From positions 1,698,001 to 1,762,000 of the forward strand of contig OY282382.1 in assembly GCA_958295905.1 (NCBI GenBank): a stretch of DNA of 64,000 bases. The letters are read 5' to 3'. This stretch comes from an uncultured Vicinamibacterales bacterium. Its GTDB lineage: Bacteria; Acidobacteriota; Vicinamibacteria; Vicinamibacterales; UBA8438. Positions 54,132 to 63,177 of this stretch are shown here, one piece after another. The position numbers were made by a program, and so were the translations under genes. Positions within the stretch are counted from its first letter, which is position 1. Each line of letters begins with the position of its first letter. The notes below the pieces were generated by a model. That model worked only from the letters and a program-made list of their open reading frames with translations. It made no database searches and had not been told where the DNA came from.

Positions 54132-55341
54132 GTGGTCCGTCAAAAATAATCAATAGGACTACCGGGGAACTCGTCTCGAGCCGAGAGAGTTCTCATGCCG
54201 CAGAAAAAGTACATCGTTCGACTCACCGACCAGGAACGCGAGGTCTGCCGACAGACGGTCCGCAAGCTCAACGGCAGCAGCCAGAAAGTGCGCCGCGCGC
54301 AGATGCTCTTGAAGGCCGATGCGGACGGGCCGGCGTGGACCGACCAGCAGATCGCCGACGCGTTTTCGTGCCGCACCAAAACGGTCGAAAATATTCGCCA
54401 ACGATGCGTGCAGGCAGGGTTCGAGCGGGCGCTGGAGAGAAAGCGGCGGGCGTCCCCGCCGGTCCCGAAATTGCTCGACGGCGAGCAGGAGGCGCACATC
54501 ATCGCCCTGCGGATGGGGCCGCCCCCGGAGGGCTATGCCAACTGGTCGCTGCGGCTGTTGGCGCGCCGGGTCGTCGAGCTGGAGATCGTCGAGTCGGTCA
54601 GCCACGAGACCATCCGGCGGACGCTAAAAAAAACGAATTAACCCGGCGGAAAATCGAATACTGGGTGATCCCGCCGCAGACCGATGCCGAGTTCGTGGCG
54701 CACATGGAGCAGGTTCTGGACATCTATGCGCGACCGTACGACCCGGCATGCCCCGTCGTGTGCATGGATGAGCAGCCGGTGCAGCTGGTCAAGGAGACCC
54801 GCCCGCCTATTGCCGCCACGCAGCAGCGCCCCCGCCGCGTCGACTACGAATACGAACGGGCCGGCACCGCCTCGGTCTTCCTGTTCAGCGAACCGCTGGC
54901 GGGTTGGCGGCAGGCGGCGGCCCGGGCTCGGCGTACGAAGGCGGACTGGGCGGTGGAGGTCGCCGGGCTGTTGGAAGGGCGCTACGCCGAATGCCCGAAG
55001 GTCACCTTGGTGTGCGACAACCTCAACACGCACACGAAGGGGGCCTTCTACGAAGTGTTCGAGCCGGCCCGGGCCCGGCAGTTGGTCCGTCGCCTCGAGT
55101 TCTGCTACACGCCGAAACACGGGAGTTGGCTGAACATCGCAGAGAACGAGCTGAGCGCCATGACGCGGCAATGCCTGCACGGTCGCCGCATCGGCGACCT
55201 CGGGACGCTGCACGGCGAAGTGTCGGCGTGGTCCACCGACACCAACGGCACGCAGCGCGGTGTCGACTGGCAGATGAAGATCGACGACGCGCGCTGTAAA
55301 CTCAAGTCCGTCTATCCGAAGATTATAATGTGACGGACGAC
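54132..55341 (+). mobile_element. IS630-family insertion sequence, intact copy
   Basis: 1,210 bp with ends GTGGTCCGTCA and TGACGGACGAC, flanked by TA (54130-54131 and 55342-55343), reading C-TA-[IS]-TA-G. Target is therefore the CTAG tetranucleotide with TA duplicated. It carries orfA and orfB with an A8 slippery site. About 97 per cent alike to the defective copy 4 kb away, in opposite orientation. Confidence 0.93.
54195..55333 (+). CDS. IS630 transposase (orfA/orfB joined by -1 frameshift)
   Basis: orfA is 54195-54641 (148 residues; helix-turn-helix, TDQQIADAFSCRTKTVENIRQR). Just before its stop is CTAAAAAAAACG (54624-54635), a run of eight A, in which a -1 slip (A-AAA-AAA) leads into orfB and gives a ~379-residue DDE transposase. 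Catalytic residues: Asp in CMDEQPVQL, Asp in LVCDNLNTHT, Glu in HGSWLNIAENEL. The C-terminus is MKIDDARCKLKSVYPKIIM. This programmed slip is usual for many IS630 members. Probably the active copy that supplies transposase to the short derivatives. Confidence 0.9.
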
Positions 55342-55347
55342 TAGGGG

Positions 55348-57396
55348 TTAGGCGGGCGTGTCGGGCGCGTCCCGCGCGTAGCGGTCCAGGCTGCACACCC
55401 GCCAAGCCGTGACGGCGTCGAACGCCAGGCACTTGACCAGCGCGTCGGCATCCCGCAGCCGCCGGTCTTCGATCCGCGTCCCGCTCTTGAGGACCCGGAA
55501 ATACTCCTCGATCTCCCAGCGGGCCTCATACCAGCCCACGATACGTTCCGCCCATTCCGCCGTCGGCCCCCCCTCGCTCGACAACAGCAGCCACTCCAAC
55601 GGTTCCTTCCCCGCCGGCGGCTCGGTCTCCAGAACGCGCACCAGCCACGCCGCCACCGGACCGTCCCCGAGTCGGTCCTGCGGCGGCTGCAGTTCCACCC
55701 GCCCGATGCTCAGCTCGGTCTCCGCCGTCCGTTGTGACCGCGCCCGCTTCCCGCCCTGCGAGTCGATCGACACCTTCCGCCCGGTCTTCACCGGCGTCTC
55801 GAAGTCCGGCTGCGACGCCAGCGTCCGCCGCATCGTCGCCCGCAACTGCGGGTCCCACACCTGCACCCGCCGCCGCCGGCCCGCGTTCGCCCGGACCACC
55901 AGCCCCGCCTCGTCCGCATGCGCCGCCTGCCACTTCAACAACCCGTAAATGTCGCTCTCCCGGTCCCCGACCACCACCACCCGCGTCCCGGGACTCGCCC
56001 GCCCCAACGCCCGGCCCTGATCGAAGCCCCGGAACCAGCGCCGACTCTCCTTCTCAAGTTCCGCCGCCGGTTCCGCTTCCGGCCGCGCCCACGTCTCCAG
56101 CCCGCTCACCCCCAACGCCCGCCGCCCCTCGGTGAACACCACCGCCGCATGCACGAACAGACCCCGCGCGCTGCCCGTCCGCTCCCGAAGCGGTCCCAAC
56201 CCCGCCGTGCTCTCCCGCAGACCCGTGTAGTTCAACGTCGTCGTGTCCTGCAACAGCAGTACCGCCGACTCCGGCCGGCAGCGCTCCACCAGCGCCTCCC
56301 GATGCGGTTGCAGGATGTCCTCGCCGGCCACCTTCTTATTGTGCAGGAAACGATACACCGCCTGTTGTTCGGCACTGCCCGGGAAAACCGCCGGCAGCGG
56401 TTCGCCCGGATGCCGCGCCCACGCCGACCCCAACCGCACCAGACGCGACCGCAACCGCCCGTCGGCCATGTCCGACCGCCCGAACTCGCACCACGCCCAA
56501 CCCGACTCGTCTGCCGCGCCAAGCGCCGGAAATGACCCCGGCGCCTGCGACGGCGCCCGCCGCAGCGTCTCCTCCCAATCGGCCGCCAAGCCCCGCAGCC
56601 ACACCCCCTTCGGCGCGACCGGCGCCGATGCCCCCGGCGGCAAACCCGACGTCCGGCCCACGCACCGCCAGCCCGCCGCCCGGTAGCTCGTCGCCGGACG
56701 GGACGCCTCCACGCACGTCTCCACCAACACCGGCCGAACCCCGTGCCGCGCTTCCCAGTCCGACGCCAGACGACCCGCCGCCCGACCCAACACGTGCGAG
56801 GCCAGGTGCGGCACCCGAACCCCGGGCAACAGCAGAAAACGGTCGTTGGAAACCACCTCCCCGATGTGAGCACCCCGCGTCCGGTCGTCCCAACCCAGGT
56901 GCGCGTCGCGGGGACCCAACCGCAACGGCGCCGACACGAAGCTCAGAACACCCAGCACCCCCGACGACGCTTCCAGCACATACGTCAGACGGCACCCCGG
57001 CGCACGACCCCGACCCCGCGGATGGCACGCCGCCAGCAGATGACCGCACAACCGGCGCTCCGCCGCCGTTTCCGCCATCCGCACATCGACCGCCCCCAAC
57101 GACGACAAGCTGCCGCAGAATTCCGTCAGCGGCAACCGCGACCCGCACGCCGACGGACCGCAACCGCGACGCGGCGGACCCGGTTGCGCGGGCGGCAGCC
57201 CCAACCCCAACGCCGCCGCCAGCTCCGGCAGCGCCTTGCGCGCCGAGGCCGTGCACAACGCCCCCCGCGGGTTGCGCCACCCGTCCCGCTCGCACAACTC
57301 ACGCCCCAGCGCAGCCCGCGACAGTTCTCCGTCCCCCAACGCCCCGCGCAACCACTCCACCGTCTCCGGCCGCAAAACCCGCAGACCAATCCGCAT
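55348..57396 (-). CDS. Tn5-like (IS4 superfamily) transposase with DruA-like DUF4338 N-terminus
   Basis: 682 residues, uninterrupted. Residues ~105-260 resemble DUF4338/DruA (ERRLCGHLLAACHPRGRG, SNDRFLLLPGVRVPHLASHVLGRAAGRLASDWEARHG, then ETCVEASRPATSYRAAGWRCVGRTSG). From ~290 it is a Tn5-type DDE transposase: LRSRLVRLGSAWARHPGEPLP, QQAVYRFLHNKKV, Asp in LLQDTTTLNYTG, Asp in VVVGDRESDIYGLL and the YREK-type motif YEARWEIEEYFRVLK. It sits next to the IS630 end. Its own inverted repeats are not clearly identified. The fusion is the only intact long transposase of the cluster besides IS630. Confidence 0.85.
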   Translation of the reverse strand: MRIGLRVLRPETVEWLRGALGDGELSRAALGRELCERDGWRNPRGALCTASARKALPELAAALGLGLPPAQPGPPRRGCGPSACGSRLPLTEFCGSLSSLGAVDVRMAETAAERRLCGHLLAACHPRGRGRAPGCRLTYVLEASSGVLGVLSFVSAPLRLGPRDAHLGWDDRTRGAHIGEVVSNDRFLLLPGVRVPHLASHVLGRAAGRLASDWEARHGVRPVLVETCVEASRPATSYRAAGWRCVGRTSGLPPGASAPVAPKGVWLRGLAADWEETLRRAPSQAPGSFPALGAADESGWAWCEFGRSDMADGRLRSRLVRLGSAWARHPGEPLPAVFPGSAEQQAVYRFLHNKKVAGEDILQPHREALVERCRPESAVLLLQDTTTLNYTGLRESTAGLGPLRERTGSARGLFVHAAVVFTEGRRALGVSGLETWARPEAEPAAELEKESRRWFRGFDQGRALGRASPGTRVVVVGDRESDIYGLLKWQAAHADEAGLVVRANAGRRRRVQVWDPQLRATMRRTLASQPDFETPVKTGRKVSIDSQGGKRARSQRTAETELSIGRVELQPPQDRLGDGPVAAWLVRVLETEPPAGKEPLEWLLLSSEGGPTAEWAERIVGWYEARWEIEEYFRVLKSGTRIEDRRLRDADALVKCLAFDAVTAWRVCSLDRYARDAPDTPA

Positions 57397-57485
57397 GCAT
57401 CCGTTCTACACGCAACCCCTGCCTGTGTTAACCGTGATTGAGTGTTAGCCGGGGGGACCGGCGTGTGTGCTACAGTTGATGGGCT

Positions 57486-58058
57486 GTGCAGAGGATCGAG
57501 CGGGCGGCTGGTTGGATTCGCAGAAACGCGGGCGTACTTGCGTTGACCGTGGCGGTGCTCACGTTCATCGGCGGAGTCTTCGGCGGAATCGGCGCCGCAG
57601 TCCGGTATTTGTCGACGCTGGCGACCACGGCGCACGTCGACAACACGGTGAGCGGGGCGATGGACCCGCTGAACAGAACAGTCGCCAGCCTGAACGGAAC
57701 AGTCGCCAACCTGAGTGGAACGGTCGACAACCTGAAGGAGACGGTCGGGGGGCTTGAAGGGACGGTCGGGGGGCTGGAGACCGCCGTCGGCGCGTTGAAC
57801 GCGCTGAGCAGCACCGTCGGGACCCTGTCTGAACTGGTCGGTACCCTGAACCGCACGGTCGAAGAGCTGGGCGGTTCGGTCGATACGTTGAGCAACACGT
57901 TTCCGCGGCTCGCGTCATGCGTCATAGAACTCCATGGCCCGTGGGATGGCGGTAGGGTCGATGCGCGGCCTTATCGTCGCGGTCAGCGTTTCGAGCTACC
58001 CGACATCTGCCGCCAGGCCCGTGACTTCGTGAACCCGCGACCTGCATCCGGCCGCTGA
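57486..58058 (+). CDS. Membrane-anchored protein with exact heptad-like repeats
   Basis: 190 residues from GTG 57486. A membrane helix (GVLALTVAVLTFIGGVFGGIGAAV, about 15-38) is followed by seven-residue repeats of the form x-x-T-V-x-x-L: NRTVASL NGTVANL SGTVDNL KETVGGL EGTVGGL ETAVGAL, continuing more loosely to residue ~140. This predicts a long parallel coiled coil outside the membrane. A short globular tail with a cysteine pair (ASCVIEL, LPDICRQ) ends the protein. It resembles stalk-like parts of phage or surface proteins. No family recognised. It borders the IS cluster. Confidence 0.6.
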   Translation: MQRIERAAGWIRRNAGVLALTVAVLTFIGGVFGGIGAAVRYLSTLATTAHVDNTVSGAMDPLNRTVASLNGTVANLSGTVDNLKETVGGLEGTVGGLETAVGALNALSSTVGTLSELVGTLNRTVEELGGSVDTLSNTFPRLASCVIELHGPWDGGRVDARPYRRGQRFELPDICRQARDFVNPRPASGR

Positions 58059-58250
58059 GCTTCTTCGAATTACGCCGAGATCGCGAGTCGACCACCGGGC
58101 TGCGGTTCCCCCCGCCTCCGGAAGTCGCCCGTGCCCGGAACGGCAAGGCCGGACCGGGGGGTCGGTCGACGAGATCGGTTCCCTGGTGACGTGAGCAATG
58201 GGGAGTGATCCCCGGGGGCGTGCCCCCTGGCCTGGGAGGATGGAGCCGCC

Positions 58251-59408
58251 GTGGCGAACGCCGAGCTGCATGCCGATCTTCGAACCGCGGTGCGCGAGCT
58301 CTGCGCGCGGTTTCCCGACACCTACTGGCGCGAGCTCGACGCCGGCGAAGCGTACCCCGAAGAGTTCGTCCGGACCCTGACCGAGGCGGGCTATCTGGCC
58401 GCCCTGATACCGGAGGAGCTGGGCGGGTCGGGGCTCGGCATCGCCGAAGCGTCGATCATCCTCGAGGAGGTCAACCGGTCGGGGGGCAACTCCGCCGCCT
58501 GCCACGCCCAGATGTACATCATGGGCACCCTGCTCCGGCACGGGTCGGAGGCGCAGCGCCGCCACTATCTCCCGAAGATCGCCGGCGGCGAGCTGCGGCT
58601 GCAGGCGTTCGGGGTGACCGAGCCGACGACCGGCACCGACACCACCCAGATGAAGACGATGGCGGTGCGTCGCGGCGACCGCTACGTCGTGAACGGACAG
58701 AAGGTGTGGATCTCACGGGTCGATTATTCCGACCTGATGCTGCTGGTGGCCCGCACCACCCCGCTGGAAGACGTCAAGAAGCGCACGGACGGGCTCTCGG
58801 TGCTGCTCGTGGACCTGAAGAAGGCCGTCGGCCACGGCATGACCGTGCGCCCGATCCGCGCCATGATCAACCACGCCACGACCGAGGTCTTCTTCGACAA
58901 CCTCGAAGTGCCGGTCGAGAACCGGGTGGGCGAGGAAGGCCAGGGGTTCCGCTATCTGCTCGACGGGCTGAACGCCGAGCGGATCCTGATCGCGGCCGAA
59001 TGCGTCGGCGACGGGCGCTGGTTCGTCGATCGGGCCTGCCGCTACGCGCGCGACCGGGTGGTGTTCGGCCGCCCCATCGGCCAGAACCAGGGCATACAGT
59101 TCCCGATCGCCCGCGCCCACGTCAACGTCGAGGCGGCCGACCTGATGCGGGTGCGGGCGGCCGAGCTGTTCGACGCCGGCCGGCCGTGCGGGGCCGAGGC
59201 GAACATGGCCAAGCTGCTCGCGGCCGACGCCTCGTGGGAGGCGGCGAACGTCACCATGCAGACCTACGGCGGTTTCGGGTTCGCCGAGGAGTACGACGTC
59301 GAACGGAAGTTCCGCGAGACGCGGCTCTACCAGACGGCACCCATCTCGACCAACCTGATCCTGTCGTACATCGGCCAGCACGTGCTGGACCTGCCGCGGT
59401 CGTTCTGA
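58251..59408 (+). CDS. Acyl-CoA dehydrogenase
   Basis: 385 residues from GTG 58251 (GGGAGGA upstream). Flavin and substrate motifs are complete: FGVTEPTTGTDTTQMKT, GQKVWISRVDYSDLMLLVART, CRYARDRVVFGRPIGQNQGIQFPIA and the C-terminal QTYGGFGFAEEYDVERKFRETRLYQTAPISTNLI. The usual GEGTSE-type glutamate site is replaced by TAPIST, so the catalytic base may be elsewhere, as in some branched-chain relatives. Its stop overlaps the CoA-transferase start (TGATG), so it oxidises the CoA ester made by the next enzyme or its product. Confidence 0.9.
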   Translation: MANAELHADLRTAVRELCARFPDTYWRELDAGEAYPEEFVRTLTEAGYLAALIPEELGGSGLGIAEASIILEEVNRSGGNSAACHAQMYIMGTLLRHGSEAQRRHYLPKIAGGELRLQAFGVTEPTTGTDTTQMKTMAVRRGDRYVVNGQKVWISRVDYSDLMLLVARTTPLEDVKKRTDGLSVLLVDLKKAVGHGMTVRPIRAMINHATTEVFFDNLEVPVENRVGEEGQGFRYLLDGLNAERILIAAECVGDGRWFVDRACRYARDRVVFGRPIGQNQGIQFPIARAHVNVEAADLMRVRAAELFDAGRPCGAEANMAKLLAADASWEAANVTMQTYGGFGFAEEYDVERKFRETRLYQTAPISTNLILSYIGQHVLDLPRSF

Positions 59409-60583
59409 TGCGACCGCTCGACGGGGTCACGGTACTGTCGCTCGAGCAGGCGGTGGCGGCGCCGTTCGCCACCCGCCAGTTGGCCGATCTCGGCGCCCGG
59501 GTCATCAAGATCGAGAGGCCCGGGGTGGGAGACTTCGCGAGGAGCTACGACGCCGCGGCGGGCGGGCTCTCGTCTCACTTCGTCTGGTTGAACCGGTCGA
59601 AGGAGTCGCTGACCCTCGACGTGAAGCACCCCGGGGCGGGGGCGGTGTTGCGGCGGCTGCTCGGCGAGGCCGACGTCTTCGTCGAGAACCTCGCCCCCGG
59701 GGCCACCGGGCGCCTGGGGCTGTCCGCGGCGGAGCTGCGGGCCGCGCATCCCCGGCTCGTCGTGTGCGAGATCTCGGGGTACGGCTCGACCGGCCCCTAC
59801 CGCGACCGCAAGGCGTACGACCTGCTCGTCCAGGCCGAGGCGGGGCTGCTGACGATCACCGGCACCCCGGACGAGCCGGTCAAGGTGGGCATCTCCGTCG
59901 CGGACATCGCGGCCGGCATGTACGCCTACGCGGGCGTCCTCACCGCGCTCCTGATGCGGGCGCGCACCGGCGCGGGCACGGTGGTCGAGGTGTCGATGCT
60001 CGAGGCGCTGGGCGAGTGGATGGGCTATCCGCTCTACTACGCTTCGGGCGGGACCGCGCCCCGCCGCTCGGGCGCCCGCCACGCGGTCATCGCCCCCTAC
60101 GGGCCGTTCGCGGGGGGAGACGGCGACGTGGTGTATCTGGGCATCCAGAACGAACGCGAGTGGCGGGCGTTCTGCGGGCAGGTGCTGCGCCGGCCGGCGC
60201 TGACCGCGGACCCGCGGTTCGCGGCCAATGCGTTGCGCTTGGCGAACCGCCGGGAGCTCGACGCGGAGATCGAGGCGGTCTTCGCGCGGCTCGACACCCC
60301 CGAGATCGTGGAGCGCCTCGAGACGGCGCGGATCGCGAACGCGCGGATGCGGACGGTGCAGCAGTTCGCCGAGCATCCGCAACTGGCGGCGCGGGGCCGC
60401 TGGCGCAACGTGGAGACGTCGGTCGGGCCCCTGCCGGCGACGCTGCCCCCGGCGACCATCGGGGACGTCGAGCCGGTCATGGGGCCGATCCCCGAGCTGG
60501 GGGCGCACACCGACGCGGTTCTCGGCGGTCTGGGGTTCGACCCCGCCACCATCGCGGGATGGCGGGCCGACGGCATGGTGTAG
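59408..60583 (+). CDS. CaiB/BaiF family (class III) CoA-transferase
   Basis: 391 residues. LDGVTVLSLEQAVAAPFATRQLADLGARVIKIERPG, NRSKESLTLDVKHPGAG, and KVGISVADIAAGMYAYAGVLTALL with the Asp of SVADIA as expected nucleophile. It starts within the TGA of the acyl-CoA dehydrogenase. With the MaoC protein downstream it outlines activation, oxidation and hydration of a dicarboxylic or branched acid (as in mesaconate, itaconate or methylsuccinate routes). The exact acid is inference. Confidence 0.9.
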   Translation: MRPLDGVTVLSLEQAVAAPFATRQLADLGARVIKIERPGVGDFARSYDAAAGGLSSHFVWLNRSKESLTLDVKHPGAGAVLRRLLGEADVFVENLAPGATGRLGLSAAELRAAHPRLVVCEISGYGSTGPYRDRKAYDLLVQAEAGLLTITGTPDEPVKVGISVADIAAGMYAYAGVLTALLMRARTGAGTVVEVSMLEALGEWMGYPLYYASGGTAPRRSGARHAVIAPYGPFAGGDGDVVYLGIQNEREWRAFCGQVLRRPALTADPRFAANALRLANRRELDAEIEAVFARLDTPEIVERLETARIANARMRTVQQFAEHPQLAARGRWRNVETSVGPLPATLPPATIGDVEPVMGPIPELGAHTDAVLGGLGFDPATIAGWRADGMV

Positions 60584-60972
60584 CCCGGCGCGTGGTCTGC
60601 CACTGACCGTAACGGCGTGATTGCGCGGCCTTTGAAGGAAGTTGTTCTTGCGCGAACCCTTACGGTCGCGTTGGCAGTTTGGCTGTCGCGAACTTTTACG
60701 GAGCAGGCTCCTTGCCTCCGGGCGGTGCGGGCGCGGTCAGGGACTATCATGGAGCCTGAACAGCCCGTGGCGATAGTCCCCGCTGCCTTCGAGCGGCGAT
60801 GCATCCCGCCGGACTGCGTTGTTCGTCGGTTGCCTATGCTCCAATCTGCGCCCTCACTCACGCCTTGTCAGGCACGGGCGTTCTTTGCCCGCGGGCGCTC
60901 TTCAGCCCGCTGGCGCCCCCGCCGCCCTCGGGGCGGCGCGGGATTCACCACGGGCTGTGAAGGGAGTCACCA
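60584..60972. repeat. Repeat-filled gap before the MaoC gene
   Basis: 60634-60710 contains a palindrome-like unit around ACGGTCGCGTTGGCAG with short matches at 10990-11050 and 32437-32462. 60765-60840 and 60861-60903 are inverted copies of the two modules at 15524-15755, the second one identical over 43 bases. No gene. AAGGGAG before ATG 60973 serves as ribosome-binding site. Confidence 0.7.
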
Positions 60973-61476
60973 ATGCCAGTGAAGGAAGGATGGACCGGCC
61001 GGGTCTTCGAGGACTTCGAGGTCGGCGACATCTACGAGCACCCCCTCGGCCGGACGGTGCTCGCGGCCGACAACACGTGGGCGACGCTGCTGTCCATGAA
61101 CACCAACCCCATTCACTTCGACCACGCCTTCGCCGCGAACACCCCGTACGGCCGGACCCTGGTCGACTCGACGTTCACCCTCGCGGTGGTGACCGGGCAG
61201 TCGGTCATCGACCTGTCGCAGAACGTCATGGCGAACCTGGGGTGGGACGAGGTGCGCCTGCCGAACCCGGTCTTCGACGGCGACACCATCTACTCGCGCA
61301 GCGAGGTCCTGTCGAAGCGGGAGTCGAAGTCGCGGCCGTACGTCGGCATCGTGACCGTGAAGTCGACCGGCTTCAACCAGGACGGCAAGATCGTGATCGC
61401 GTTCAAGCGGACGTTCATGGTCTACAAGCGCGGACACGTGCCGCAGCGGTTCCGGCCCGCCGCGCCCGCCGCATGA
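60973..61476 (+). CDS. MaoC-like (R)-specific enoyl-CoA hydratase/dehydratase
   Basis: 167 residues with a hot-dog fold: GRVFEDFEVGDIYEHPLGRTVLAADNTWATLLSMNTNPIHFDHAFAANTPYGRTLVDSTFTLAVVTG, in which NPIHFD and the following His are the catalytic dyad region. This is the MaoC/mesaconyl-CoA-hydratase type. It belongs with the acyl-CoA dehydrogenase and CoA-transferase upstream, separated by a repeat-filled gap. Its stop overlaps the next start by four bases (ATGA). Confidence 0.88.
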   Translation: MPVKEGWTGRVFEDFEVGDIYEHPLGRTVLAADNTWATLLSMNTNPIHFDHAFAANTPYGRTLVDSTFTLAVVTGQSVIDLSQNVMANLGWDEVRLPNPVFDGDTIYSRSEVLSKRESKSRPYVGIVTVKSTGFNQDGKIVIAFKRTFMVYKRGHVPQRFRPAAPAA

Positions 61477-62903
61477 GGCGATTCCGGAAGGACCCTGGCG
61501 TGAGAGCGCGCACGAGGCGGGTTGCCGGCGCAGCGGGGCTCCTCGCCGCCCTCGCGGCCGCGGCGGGGTGCGGCGATCCCCTGCCGCAGGTCCAGGGAGA
61601 CCTGGCGTTCGTGGGGGTGAACGTCATCCCGATGACCGAGCCGGGAGTTCCCCTGGTCGTCGAGAACCGGACGGTGGTGGTGACCGGCCGGCGCATCGCC
61701 TCGATGCATCCCGCGGACGACGTTGAGGTCGCTGACGGTACCGCGGTGGTCGACGCCGAGGGGATGTACCTGATGCCCGGACTGGCCGAGATGCACGGGC
61801 ATCTGCCCGGGCCGCGCACGGTGCAGTCCGACGCCGGGAACCTGCTCTTCCTCTACGTCGCCAACGGCGTCACCACGGTCCGGGGCATGCAGGGCGAGCG
61901 CTCGCAGCTCGGGCTGCGGGCCCGCATCGCCCGCGGCCAGTCCCTGGGGCCGCGGCTGTTCGTCGGCAGCCCGTCGATGACCGGGGGGCGCGTCACCACC
62001 CCCGCGCAGGGCGGGCAGTTGGTGCGCGAGCACAACGAGCGCGGCTACGACCTCGTGAAGATGCACGAGGGGCTGGCGCCCGACGTCTTCGACGCGGTGG
62101 CGGCGACCGCCAACGAGGTCGGCCTGTCGTTCGGGGGCCACGTGCCCGACGCCGTCGGGCTGCGCCACGCCCTCGCGTCGGGACAGGTCTCGATCGACCA
62201 CCTCGACAACTACGTCGAGGCCCTCGTGCCGGACGGGCAGCTTCCCGCGGCGGGAGGCGGGCTCTTCGGGGTCGGCGATCTGCTCGACCGGGTGGACATG
62301 ACCCTGCTTCCGCCGCTCGTCGACGCCACCCGCGCGGCCGGGGCCTGGGTGGTGCCGACGATGGTGCTCTGGGAGACGGTGTTCTTCGGCGACCGGTCCG
62401 CCGCCGAGCTCCGCGCCGCCCGCCCCGAGGTGCGCTACATGCCGCCGGAGACGGTCGAGCAGTGGGAGCGGGTGGTGGACGAGCGGGCCGCGGCGGCCGA
62501 CCCCGAGACCAACCGGCGGGTCGCGGCGTTGCGCCGGCGCATTCTCCAGGCCCTGCACGAGGGCGGCGTCCCCATCGTGCTCGGGACCGACTCGCCGCAG
62601 ATCTTCAGCGTGCCCGGCTTCTCGGTGCATCACGAGATGGCGCTGTGGGTCGAGGTCGGCATGACCCCCTACGAGGTGCTGGAAGCCGGGACCCGGCGGG
62701 TCGCCGAGCACTTCGACGCGCTCAACGATTTCGGGACCATCGAGATCGGCCGGCGCGCGGATCTGCTGCTGCTGACCGCCAACCCCGTCGACGACGTCGC
62801 CAACGTCGCGCGGCGCGCTGGCGTCATGGTGCACGGCAATTGGTGGTCCGAGGAACGGATTCAGGAACGGCTGGCGGGCATCGCCCAGTTCTACGGAAAC
62901 TGA
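61473..62903 (+). CDS. Exported lipoprotein amidohydrolase (imidazolonepropionase/prolidase type)
   Basis: 476 residues with a lipoprotein signal (GAAGLLAALAAAAGCGD). Amidohydrolase-superfamily metal ligands are seen: MPGLAEMHGHLPGP (HxH), Lys in GYDLVKMHEG, His in GLSFGGHVPD and ISIDHLDNY-like VSIDHLDNYVE, and the final Asp in IVLGTDSP. The C-terminus GTIEIGRRADLLLLTANP is the composite beta-sandwich. It should hydrolyse a cyclic amide or peptide in the periplasm. It overlaps the MaoC gene (ATGA). Confidence 0.88.
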   Translation: MRRFRKDPGVRARTRRVAGAAGLLAALAAAAGCGDPLPQVQGDLAFVGVNVIPMTEPGVPLVVENRTVVVTGRRIASMHPADDVEVADGTAVVDAEGMYLMPGLAEMHGHLPGPRTVQSDAGNLLFLYVANGVTTVRGMQGERSQLGLRARIARGQSLGPRLFVGSPSMTGGRVTTPAQGGQLVREHNERGYDLVKMHEGLAPDVFDAVAATANEVGLSFGGHVPDAVGLRHALASGQVSIDHLDNYVEALVPDGQLPAAGGGLFGVGDLLDRVDMTLLPPLVDATRAAGAWVVPTMVLWETVFFGDRSAAELRAARPEVRYMPPETVEQWERVVDERAAAADPETNRRVAALRRRILQALHEGGVPIVLGTDSPQIFSVPGFSVHHEMALWVEVGMTPYEVLEAGTRRVAEHFDALNDFGTIEIGRRADLLLLTANPVDDVANVARRAGVMVHGNWWSEERIQERLAGIAQFYGN

Positions 62904-63177
62904 GGGAGCGTGGCGGCGACCAATCGGGCCGTGGAGGAGGGGGTGAGAGATGGCCTGTCGACGTTCCGCCTCAGACCGCCGAGACATGCTGGTCAGGCGT
63001 GATCGCCGCGCGCGCCCAATGGCCGTCGGGACGGGCAGCGGCGAAACGGTCGGAACCTGAACTTGACTCGACTCAGATGGCCCTGGCCGGGAAGGGGACT
63101 GGTCACGAAGCGGGTGATTCCGTCCACGCGAAAGGAGCCGGAAGAGCCGTCGGCACCGCCGGCCAACCGGAGACAGC
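62904..63177. other. Short gap before the MmgE/PrpD gene
   Basis: No gene or repeat recognised. AAAGGAGCCGG at 63131 is too far from the ATG to be its ribosome-binding site, and CGGAGA at 63169-63174 is a weak candidate. Confidence 0.4.

Noticed and set aside
54095-54194. orfB frame of IS630 extended upstream of the element
   Set aside because: The open frame upstream of the slippery site is a shadow of orfA and even crosses the IS border; orfB is reached by -1 frameshift.
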